From: Madurella fahalii
Lineage: Eukaryota > Ascomycota > Sordariomycetes > Sordariales
DNA length: 64,000 bases
Assembly (NCBI GenBank): GCA_029876055.1
Contig: CM056874.1
Location: 5,704,001-5,768,000 of the forward strand
Reading direction: 5' to 3'
Shown: piece after piece, positions 46,430 through 55,611 of the stretch
How the letters are laid out: each line of letters begins with the position of its first letter
Position numbering within the stretch: the stretch's first letter is position 1
The notes under the pieces: model-generated
Database searches by the model: none
Told to the model about the DNA's origin: nothing
The model's input: the letters and a program-made list of their open reading frames with translations, nothing else
Position numbers and translations under genes: made by a program

Positions 46430-46923
46430 GTAATGATTTGGGTGGATTTTTGAGGTTAAGGGGAAAGGGCTCTAGACCCGGGATTAATTAGGATTGAGCA
46501 TTTGCGTATGGGTTCAATGAGGAACGGGGAATGTGCTGATCGTGGGCTGGCTGATGGTTGTGTTGCCATGGATGAGAGATGTTGGGCCTGGCATGGTATG
46601 CTAGCACCGAGTGATTTCATTGGGGAACTATTTATTCGACTCGCTCTTGTTCCGGACGACCTGGCTCGAGGTGTATGCTATGTTTGACCAATCCAGTCTA
46701 TAAACGAGAAGAGTGGTAATGATATCTTACGTGCCAGGGTGTTTGGCCGGCTGGGAGCTTTTCGCGATCTAGCTATCGACCGGGCGAACTAGCGTCATCG
46801 GGCGGGATGCTGCAGGCCCTATCCCGGCTCCGATAGGCGGGTCCCGGCTCGGCCTTCGTCTAAAAATCTCCCGAATCAATCACTTTCCACCCCCACCACC
46901 ACCACCAACTAACAAACAATACC
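46430..46923. other. Intergenic, VPS71 promoter side
   Basis: About 0.5 kb with no gene seen. The last 50 bp before the VPS71 ATG are C/A-rich (CACCACCACCACC), common in fungal leaders. Confidence 0.5.
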
Positions 46924-48099
46924 ATGAACAACTTCGGTGTCATCGAGATCGCCAGCACCACAACAAAAAGCACGCCGGGATGGGCCTACGTGCCGGACAC
47001 CGGGCCCGCGCTGCCCGCCGCGCTGCAGCCGGCAAACCGGAAGCGCGCCGCGCGAAACCAGCCCGCCCTCAGTTTGTCTGATCTCTCGGCGCGTCAGGAA
47101 ACGAAGATCCGAAAAGACCTCGAAGCTCTTGACCGTGATAATCACAGAGACATAAGCATCCATATCCCTCCCAAGGCTGGCGGAAGCAGCAGAGGTAGGC
47201 GTGGCACCGGTTTCAAGCACAACCCATTGATCAAGCTGACCATCTTTTCTCCAGGCCAGAACAAGCACACCCCGAACGTGCGCAAGATCCTCCAGTCGCA
47301 AAAGACATTTGCCAACCACCTCGATGACTACCAAGCCCTACTCGCGCTGGCCGAGACCAACCCCGCCGCCGCAGCTGCCATGAACGCCGCCCAGGCAAAG
47401 CCATCCACCCCGACCACAGCTACCGCAAAGAGCGCCTCGCCCGCACCCACACAATCCTCCTCGACAGCGGGAGGAGCGAGTAAGCGCTCAGCAGCAGCCG
47501 CCAAGCGAGCAGCCGCAAAGGAAAAGCAAGAGCAGGAAAAGGAGCGGAAGCGGGCCAAGCAGACGCCGAAGCCAGGGTCGCAGGAACCACCCGAGCCGCA
47601 ACCACAGCCCAAACCTGCAGCCGCCGCCGCTGCTGACGACGACGTAGAAATGCTCGACGCCCCCGCGTCCGCCGCCACCACTACCTCCACACCAGCAGAA
47701 ACAGCAACAGAACCGCCAAACCCGCAATCCTACCCCCGCGAAAGCCTCATCCTACCCCCGTACCGAAAACCCCCGCCGCGCCCGCACCCGGGCGACGCGG
47801 ACCCGTTGCTGGTCTCGCGCGTCCCGCCGTTCCCGACCGACGAGGAGCTCCGCGCGCTGATGACGGCGCCGCCGCTGAGCTACCTGGAGGCGCGCGCCAC
47901 ATGGGACGACGACGGCGAGGGCGAGGGCGAGGGCGGCCGCCGGCGCCGGTACCCGCCGCGCGCCTTCTGCGCCGTCTGCGGCTACTGGGGTCGGGTCAAG
48001 TGCATGCGGTGCGGGACGCGGTGCTGCGCGCTCGAGTGCCTGACGCTGCACGGCGAGGAGTGCGTGGGGCTGGGGATCGGGGGGAGGTATGGGTTGTGA
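46924..48099 (+). CDS. VPS71: HIT-type zinc finger protein VPS71/SWC6 (SWR1 complex)
   Basis: Two exons (46924-47194 and 47255-48099) encode 371 residues. Vps71/Swc6 (ZNHIT1 in animals) is a subunit of the SWR1 remodeller that exchanges H2A for H2A.Z in nucleosomes. The family core is present: an N-terminal segment (RQETKIRKDLEALDRDNH), the block HTPNVRKILQSQKTFANHLDDY, and a C-terminal HIT finger CAVCGYWGRVKCMRCGTRCCALEC with LTLHGEEC. Between them lies a long Ala/Pro/Lys-rich linker, typical of filamentous fungi. The 60-nt intron 47195-47254 (GTAGGC to TTCTCCAG, with a GCTGAC branch-like site) is a multiple of three and has no stop, so a 391-residue unspliced form is also open. Splicing gives the better match, SSRGQNKHTPNVRK. 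It converges with the secreted protein gene. Confidence 0.9.
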   Translation: MNNFGVIEIASTTTKSTPGWAYVPDTGPALPAALQPANRKRAARNQPALSLSDLSARQETKIRKDLEALDRDNHRDISIHIPPKAGGSSRGRRGTGFKHNPLIKLTIFSPGQNKHTPNVRKILQSQKTFANHLDDYQALLALAETNPAAAAAMNAAQAKPSTPTTATAKSASPAPTQSSSTAGGASKRSAAAAKRAAAKEKQEQEKERKRAKQTPKPGSQEPPEPQPQPKPAAAAAADDDVEMLDAPASAATTTSTPAETATEPPNPQSYPRESLILPPYRKPPPRPHPGDADPLLVSRVPPFPTDEELRALMTAPPLSYLEARATWDDDGEGEGEGGRRRRYPPRAFCAVCGYWGRVKCMRCGTRCCALECLTLHGEECVGLGIGGRYGL

Positions 48100-48573
48100 T
48101 ACGGAGTGCAGGGAAATGGGAGGGTAAGGGAGGGTAAGAGAAAGAGAAGGGCGAGGTTTTGATACCCATTCTTCTTCATTTTTATACGTTGGGAGTTTTG
48201 TGGTTATTAATCTTGGGATATATAGATGCGTTTGTTCTATTGTTACAACATTTTGGGCCTGTGGTGTGGCTCAACTTCAGGTTTGCCATTCCCAGATGGC
48301 CGCATCTAGCAAGGCTTGCTGGGGAGTCTAGCGACTCGGCGCTCTGTTTCCTTTTTTAATGTCGGATGTGTGTGCTGCGGGGACCACACGCTGCGCCATA
48401 TCTATGGCTTGCAGCGACAACCCAATGCCCGGTTCAGAACAACCTCGTCCTCAGCGAGATCATAAACCCTTAGGATTCCCCGGTCCGTCGTAGTTTCACA
48501 CTGCCCAAACACTACCGCCCCCCAACCCCTTTCCCCCGAAACCCAATACCAAGTCCGTCCATCCCACCCCCGT
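48100..48573. other. Convergent 3' intergenic region
   Basis: 474 bp between the VPS71 stop and the stop of the secreted protein gene. No gene or notable element is seen. Confidence 0.5.
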
Positions 48574-49146
48574 TCATACTCCTGTCAGGGTAAACCCCAC
48601 GTTCCCCCTGCTCGCGCCCCCGATGCACGTCCCGGATACGCTCCCCGTCGGACACGCCTCCCGCGCCGCCCGCACGCACTGCAGCCACCTGTCCTTAGAG
48701 ATGTTGATGGTCTGCCCTTTCTCCGTCGCCCGGAGCGTGAACAGCGCCGTGCCGGACTTGCCTAGCGTCTCGACTGGCGAGCCCCCGCACTTGGTCTTGC
48801 CGGACCCGGCGATGCCGCCGCATATTGTGAGGGAGGCGGCGGATTCGTCGTGCGAGATGATGTGTCTGGTCACGGGCATTAGTATTTTTTTTTTTTTTTT
48901 TTAATGGTTGCGGGGGGTGGAAAGGGGGTTGAATTTGAATTACTTCTTGGGGTCGAGGCAGTTGACGTCGGTTACTGCGCGCGGGTTGATAGGTGTTTGC
49001 GCCCGCATGTTGAGAACTTCATAATAGGACTGCGGGACGACGACGCGGGGAAACATAGTGTATTTTTCGTACCATCGGGGGGCGGCGAGGCAGAAGGTTG
49101 GGATGAGGGTGAAGAGGAGGAGGAAGAGTGGTCTGAGGGAGAACAT
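48574..49146 (-). CDS. Small secreted cysteine-containing protein, function unknown
   Basis: Two exons on the minus strand (48944-49146 and 48574-48865) encode 164 residues. A strong signal peptide opens the protein (MFSLRPLFLLLFTLIPTFCLA, cleavage near Ala22). The mature part has few charged clusters and about six cysteines: VNCLDP, LTICGG, TKCGGSP, WLQCVRAA, EACPTG and GTCIGG. The C-terminus ends GNVGFTLTGV. The donor GTAATT is weak. The 78-nt intron contains a perfect TACTAAT branch-type site and a run of 18-20 A residues on this strand, and its splice restores a Lys codon before HIISHDES. I know no family name. Size, signal peptide and cysteines fit a secreted wall-associated or effector-like protein, but this is inference only. 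Confidence 0.72.
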
Positions 49147-50417
49147 CCTTGCCGTCTTGATCTGTTTTGAGATATAAGGAAAGTAAGAAGTGAATGAATG
49201 AATGAAGGTATGGTATCAGAGCGTCAAGCCCTTATGGTAAGAAGCGAAGATGGGTACTGTGAAGAAATCGATCACAGGCCGCAAAGAAAGGAGGGTATAA
49301 GTGATGCCAGCATCTGTTGTACGGCAAGCCTCCGTTGAGACGGATTGCTACGTGCCCCAACTCAAAACTACCGGCAATGTACACGTAGTAAAGAGATGAA
49401 AATGAAAAGAAATAAACCCTGCCGAAGCAGCAGATACCCATGGTTTTCTGCGCCATCTCAACCCATCCTAACTTTCAGGGTAGGCTATGTGTTTGCTCTT
49501 CCCCCTGGTCCCTGCCAAGGACGCGGGGGTGGGCAGCATCGCCAGTGCACCGATCGCCGGGGCATGCTACCTCGCTACTCAACAGCAAACAGCCGGCGAT
49601 GAACGCCACTTTACACCGAGTCGTATCAGGAGGTCAGACTGCAGGATCGGAGCATGCTGAGCTCCCCGAGTGACGTGCCATGCGCCAACTGCGGGTGGCA
49701 ATGCTCCCCTCATGTTGATCAGGCTGCGCAACCGATGCCACTCCAGGTTTCGAAGCTTCCATGAAGTAGGGTCGGTGTTGACCGATAGGGCAACCTTGGA
49801 AGTGGTGAAACACACCCCAGGAGCAAACCTGGCGGTCGCGATTGGCCAATTCAACGGCCAAAATAGGGATCCTGGTCGTGACGACAATTGAGGGCGACAA
49901 ACGCGTGATGGCGCACATAAGAGGTGCATGTTTGATTGATCTTTGCAAGATTGTTGGCCGCTGGCTACTTAGACGAGTCCCCTTGGATGTAGTCTTCATC
50001 AATCAGTGGCAGATGTCTGGGACTCGCAGAGGGTTGGTTACTACTGCAAGCGGTGCAGCAACGGATGTGCATCCTCCGATGCCACCTCGCTGAAGGAGTG
50101 GAGATCAGGAGCCTGGGAAGACCCAGAGCCAGTGATTCTCAACTATCAGCGAGAACTAGACAGATCAACAACATTGAATGTCGATCGTTGAGTATATCCG
50201 ACACGGCGTGAGCGCCGACTCGCAGCCATGCTCAACCAGTACTCGGTTGTAAGGAGTCGATGTCCCCCAGCCCGCTCCCTATCACAAGTCCCGCGCATTT
50301 TCAGCGCAGTGTTTGGCGTACACACACTCCTGTGATATTGAGATCCGACACGGGGCCACAGAAACCAGCCTCAAGTTGATGAACGGGAACTTGCAGCTCG
50401 CTCTTTCGATATAGTGC
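49147..50417. other. Intergenic, no gene seen
   Basis: About 1.3 kb between the secreted protein start and the 3' end of WSS1. Frames are short and overlap on both strands without resemblance to known proteins. Confidence 0.45.
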
Positions 50418-51878
50418 TTACCTCCGCTCTCCACACACACCGCAAACACCGCAGTCTCCGGCGTTCCGATACTCGGTGCCTTGACATGTTTTGCTCCTGC
50501 ATGCCCATGAATCCGGTATTCTTTTGGGATCGAGAACGTTGGCGCACATGGCGCAAGTAGCAGATAGCTGCTCGTTGGCAAACGAACATACCGGACAAGA
50601 CGTCGAGACCGAAGAGCTGGGCTGGGGAGGCAGCGGATCATTTGACATCCGCGGTTTTGGTCTCGTCGTTTTCTGGTCGGCAAGCGTTGCTTGCCTAACC
50701 GCTGTGGCTTGTGGTGCAACTGGCGCTTTCCCACGGCCCTCTTCACGGCTCAGATTTGGTGGTTTGGCAGCGGACTTCCTTGACCCAAAGCTCTGCAGCT
50801 CCCGCAGCTCCTGCTGTGCATCGTGGTCCTCGGGGTTCTCGTCTTCACAAACTCTGACCATTCCTCTGCCCTTGGAATCCAAGAGCTTCTTGCCATCGAG
50901 ATCAAGAGCGTCGGGCTCGGACTTGATATCCTCCTCGTAGTCATCGCCGCTCTCAGTCTCAGAACCCTCGTCTTCTTCGCCGTTCACTCGCTCCCTGTCG
51001 ACAACATCCTCCTGTTTCTGCTTTTCAAATCGGGCCAACGCTGCGGCAGCTCTAAGTTCTCGGCCTCTCGCGCTCCCAGCCACTCGGGGTTTAGCCGCCA
51101 CGGTGCGGCCTTTTTCCAGTTTCCTCTTTGCTTCGGTATCTTCGCCCAGCGTGACACCGTTTGCCCCAAACTTTTTGAGAATGCGGCGCTCCTTCTGTTC
51201 CTTGTAAGTGAGCGTCTTCTTAGTCTTCCGTTTCCGTCTCCGGGACCGGTACGTCCCGCCGCAGAGATGCTCCGGGAGCAGTTCGCCAGGTTCAACTGTA
51301 TTCTTCTCGAACTCGCCGGTGGATAGGAGGGCTCCCCGTCCCCAAAGGCCTTCGCCAGTGAATCCTCGGGCCCAAAGCCCTCTCATCTGCTCCGCGTACT
51401 GGTTCCTCACTGCCCAAAAGGCCCGAGAGTGGTTCATCTGCTTGCAGTGAGCTAGCCTAGAACATGATATTAGCGAGAGACACAAGATGGGACGCGACGG
51501 TATACGCACTCGTGCATCATGACCATCTGCACATAGTTGAACGGCAGCCAGTGACCAGTGAAGCGCGTCTTGAGGACTAGTTGGATGACTTCGCCGGCGT
51601 TGAAATTCCGGCCAACAAATTCAGAATTCGGCTCGTATTCCTCCAGCGACATGACGGAGAGGTTATGTTCCCGCATGATTGGTACTGTCTCAGATTTGCA
51701 ACGTTAGCATCGCCGCGACGGTTTCGCGCGAGCTGCCGCACTCACAACATTGCGCTGCAATTCTCTCCAGAAATTCCCGAGCTATTTCTTCATCGGGCCC
51801 CTTGAGGGGCTTGATGAAGACGATGCGGTCATTGGGCTGTGACCTTTTCGCGTTGAGCCGCTGGATCCCGAGCGGCAT
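50418..51878 (-). CDS. WSS1: WLM-domain metalloprotease WSS1 (DNA-protein crosslink repair)
   Basis: Three exons (51746-51878, 51510-51684, 50418-51456; introns 61 and 53 nt) encode 448 residues. Wss1 is a DNA-dependent SUMO-linked protease, related to SPRTN, that removes protein crosslinked to DNA. The WLM domain covers about residues 1-200. It contains LPIMREHNLSVMSLEEYEPN, FVGRNFNAGEVIQLVLK and the zincin motif HELAHCKQMNH (His102, Glu103, His106, third ligand His112), then SRAFWAVRNQYAEQMRGLWARGFTGEGLWGRG. The second intron cuts the catalytic Glu103 codon. The middle is acidic and Lys-rich, where fungal homologues carry SUMO-interacting and p97-binding motifs; these are not confidently placed here. 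Two C-terminal zinc ribbons follow: CPVCSFANEQLSATCAMC (RanBP2 type) and a Cys-rich WACRSKTC...CGVCGVCG. The stop lies over a GGTAAGC string that could act as a donor, so the last residues are uncertain. Confidence 0.93.
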
Positions 51879-52301
51879 GACTAAGGTATCTTGCTCTCCC
51901 TGTCGAGAGAATCGGGAGATGAGAAAATTAGAGGATCCTCGGGGATGTGGTTTAAGAGATCCAAATATTGCTCCAGTCAGAGAAGAGTCAAGTAAATGTT
52001 TTGAAGAAGTGGCATCGACACCAGCGGGACGGGATGACGCCACACGCCGTGAACGGAGATAGTTCGCGTTCCAGAGGCGACGCCAGGTCACGTGTGCACT
52101 TTAATGCAGGGAGGACAGCACCCCCTTAAAACGAAGAGTCAATACTCGAATACGGAAACGGGAATGGGAAGGGTATTACTAGCAATCTGTCTAATTGGAA
52201 TTGCGGTCCAGCAAATTCTTTGTTGTCTGGGCAGAAAGATTGGCCACCCTTGCAGTCTACCTGCAACACCCCTGACCAGAGACATGCGCATACAGCAACA
52301 T
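51879..52301. other. Intergenic between WSS1 start and kelch gene end
   Basis: 423 bp, the presumed WSS1 promoter (both genes run on the minus strand). No gene is seen. Confidence 0.5.
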
Positions 52302-54884
52302 TTACCTCCTTCTAGCCCCTCCACCGCCGGCACCATGTCCTGACTCGCCCCGATCCGCAAGAGACACAACCTCACCAATACCCGCCGCTTCCTGCTCATC
52401 CTCGAGCGCCGTGATCTCCTCGCGGCAATCCCACCACTTCTCCTCGCTCAGCTCAAAGGCCTTGGCTTTAATCTCCTTGATAGTCAGCGACTCGGGCTGG
52501 ACGCCCTTCCAACGCAGATTGGTCATGAGGATCTCCTGCCATTCGTTGGAAGTGCGCTGGAAGAAGTCGCGGCGGGACTCAAACGGCTGTGGTTGGTAGG
52601 CTTCCGTTAGCATGGCAGCTCGTACCGCCAAAGAAAGGGACACGCGACTCACCCTGGGATGTGGGAGTCCGTCGTCGACCGTCGTAGCGGCAGACTCGGT
52701 CTCTTCTTCCTCTTCCGACGGGGTGGTCGGCGGCGCGGTGGAAGCAGTATCAGCGTTGGAAGCTTCATCGGCTCCCTGTTGCTTCTTCTTTCTCTTGCTC
52801 GGCGTGAACAGCTGCTCCTTAGGCTCATCGTCCGCCATCTCAACGTCGCCCTCTTCGTCGTATTCGTCGTCCTCGTACTCATCTTCGTCCTCATCATCCT
52901 CTTCATCCTCGTCGTCGGATGCCTATGTCACGATCGTCAGCCACACTCTTCTAACCCGTCCAGTCCAGGAACCACTCACGATCCAGTCCTCCACTGGCCG
53001 ACTAAACACCTCTTTGCACCCGTCTAGTTTGCCGAGATCAATGGCATACTAATCAGCAATGTTAGTCATATGCTTCCCTTTCAGGGGTTCCCGGGAGGCA
53101 TCTCTCTATCCCTCGCTTCCGAGAGAGCCGTCCGCCCCGATCCGACTTACCATATCATCAAACGTGAACTCGCGATCCCCCTTCTCAAACGTGCCGCCAT
53201 AGATGTATAGAGTATCCTGCTGAACGGCGAGAAGAGAGTTGAACCGGGGATGGGGGAATTCGTATAGAACAGGCATCTCCCTCGTCGCCTTCCTATCCTC
53301 CTCATCCGCATCCGTCTTATTCGCCTCCCCGCTCATCTCAACCTCCATGCCGTCCGCATCCTCCACCGGCACCCCCGCCCTCAGCGCGGCCAACTGCCTC
53401 AGCAACTCCTCCTCGTTCGCCTGCGCCCTGGCCCTCCTCCCGCCCACGGCCCTCTGCTCCCCGCCCTGGGCCCCCTTTCCCTTCGCCCTAGGCTTCCTCA
53501 ACGCCAACGGGAAAAACCGGTTCCTCTCCACATTCCACGCGTACAAGTCGTTGAAGAACTCGCTCTCGATCGCCTCCTCGCTCTCCTGCACGTCATGCAC
53601 CCCGCCAAACCAGATGCCGCGGCCCTTGTGGAACGCCATGGTGGCGCCCGCCCTGGGCGGGTTCGGCGCGTTGGCCGGCTTCTTCCGCCGCTCCCATCTC
53701 ACGACGGGGAGGGTGCCGGCCGGCGCGTCGGCCGGCGGCGGGGTGATGCGGAGAAAGAAGCAGTCGGTGTGGACCATGGGGCGGAGGACGTTCCTCTGCC
53801 CCCCGCCTCCCTGGCCGCCGCCACCGCCGCGGGAGGACTGCTGTTTGTTGGTCGGCACGGTGGTCTTGACGCGCGAGTACCCGCCGTACAGCACGGCGCC
53901 CTGGTCGTGCGGTAGCAGGGTGAAGGACGAGCGGGCGTCGGGCTTGGGCTGCGCGGGCGGCAGGGTCGGGGTGTGCCAGACAAAGTTGGCCGTGTCGTAG
54001 ATCCAGAGGTCGGCGAGGTATTTGGTCTGGTTGGCGGTGTCCTGAAAACCCCCAAACATTATAATGAAGTTTTTGAAATATGTCACTTGAGTCCAATATG
54101 TCAGTAATGTGCTTCCACGGTTAGGGGGGTTCTCACGAGGCTTTCGGGATCAAACGCTCCGTTCTAGGGGTGACATTTCTTTTACCCCTTGACTCCTGAG
54201 AGAGCCGTAAAAGGTGGTAAACCCGGGACGGATCGTCTGATCCCAAGCACCTCTTGAGGCAGCTGTAAATGATGGTGAACAGCCCTGATTTAACCTACTG
54301 CGGTGACCGCTGCGGGCGGGCGGCGTCTTGCCCTTTGGCTCGAGCCGGGTCCACTCCCGCGACGTCGGGTCCAATTTCCAGAAGTCGTTATAGTGGTAAA
54401 AGGTGCCCTGCTTGGGCGATGAGAATTCTCCACCAAACAGGTAAATGGAATTGGGGTTACTGCCTCGTGTCCAGGCGTGGCCGCTGCGAGGGAGCGGCGC
54501 GTTGGGGGACGTGACACAGCGCCACTCGTCGCGGTCAATGTTGTATATCATGAGATCGTTGAAAAACGTAGCCAGCGAGCCGTTGAACATTTCCCCCCCG
54601 AAAAGCAGCAACTCGTTGCTACTTGAGGGGCTCGCCAGGAAGGTAGCAGCTGACCGGGCGCGTGGCGGGCCATCGGCAACCGCCTCGGTGATCTTAAGGA
54701 ACTGCTCCTGCTGCTTCTTGTACTCCTCGAGCACGGCGTCCAGATCGACGTCCTCAACATCGCTACCGTCGGCCTTGGACGCCTTTACTTTGGCCTTCTT
54801 CTCGGCCTTTTTCTCCTGCTTCTGCTTCTTCTCGGCTAGCTTGGCCTTCTTAGACTCGCTTTTGCCCTTTTTATCCTTTGCCAT
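52302..54884 (-). CDS. KEL3: Kelch-repeat protein KEL3/KLHDC4 family with DUF4110
   Basis: Five exons (54299-54884, 53151-54085, 52980-53048, 52653-52922, 52302-52586; introns 213, 102, 57, 66 nt) encode 714 residues. Order of parts: a Lys/Glu-rich coiled start (KKGKSESKKAKLAEKKQ), then kelch repeats with ELLLFGGEMFNG, NDLMIYNIDRDEW, LPRSGHAW, SIYLFGGEFSSP, WTRLEPKGKTPPARSGHRM, IMFGGFQDT and LADLWIYDT. Later come GAVLYGGYSR, RAGATMAFHKGRGIWFGGV and LYIYGGTFEKGDREFTFDDMYAIDLG. A long acidic Asp/Glu run and the C-terminal DUF4110 segment (PFESRRDFFQRTSNEWQEIL, ELSEEKWWDCREEI) complete it. This is the architecture of yeast Kel3 and animal KLHDC4, a beta-propeller protein of poorly known role. 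Introns 1 and 2 share sequence and intron 1 has an internal repeat. The minus-strand acceptor CAAG at 54086 restores GHRMTYFKN. Confidence 0.92.
54193..54280. repeat. Internal repeat within kelch-gene intron 1
   Basis: The 30-mers at 54193-54222 and 54251-54280 agree at 23 of 30 positions, counted by eye. The 11-mer GAGAGAGCCGT inside the first copy also occurs in intron 2 at 53121-53131. Confidence 0.7.
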
Positions 54885-55611
54885 GTTGCTTGTCAGTCTC
54901 GCGCCTTCAAGGAGTTCCTGACTTCGGTGCTAGGGTTTTCAGCTGTTAGATCATCTCGACGAGGTTTGTGTTATACTATCATGGTGCTAACCTGGATATC
55001 AGGAGTCCCGAGCAGTGAGGCAACGGCTCGTACTGTACAAAAGTTTACTCCGCGCGACCCCGCCATGTCGACAAACTCGAACCACTTAAGCCCCGCCCCA
55101 CACCTCTCACTAAACATTTGCAGCGAGCAATGGAGGATACTGAAAAAGAAACTTGCATCTCCTTCAGCGCAATGGTCTGGATTGGTGACCCTCGTAGCAA
55201 GCAGGATCGGCCTACCGGCTTGTTCCCTCGTCCGGTCTTAGCCTGGAATTGAAGCTATCCCTACCGGTAACTTCCTTACTCCCTACGGAACGCTGGACCT
55301 ACCTGCTGCGGTGGATTCCCCCATTTCCACGCCCGAGTCCCCCCACCAAAGGTGTGTTGTGTTGTCTAGTTCCGTGCTCGTTGATATGTCAACGGTGAAG
55401 CACACCATCAATGACAACTCTACACTTCAACCTACCGAGTCTAGTATGATAGTTAAACCTGTGGTCGCTGTTGCGGCGGCTGCTCTCGCCTGGATGCAAT
55501 GCTCTCTTCATCTACCTATAGATGGTATGCTCTATGCACATTCAACGCCGTTGTTACTGGGGAACCTGACCACCTCGTCAGACGCCTTTATCCCCAATCA
55601 TCCGCTACGCC
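54885..55611. other. Intergenic, kelch-gene promoter and aminopeptidase 3' region
   Basis: 727 bp, no gene seen. A GTACTGTAC motif lies at 55030-55038. Confidence 0.5.
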
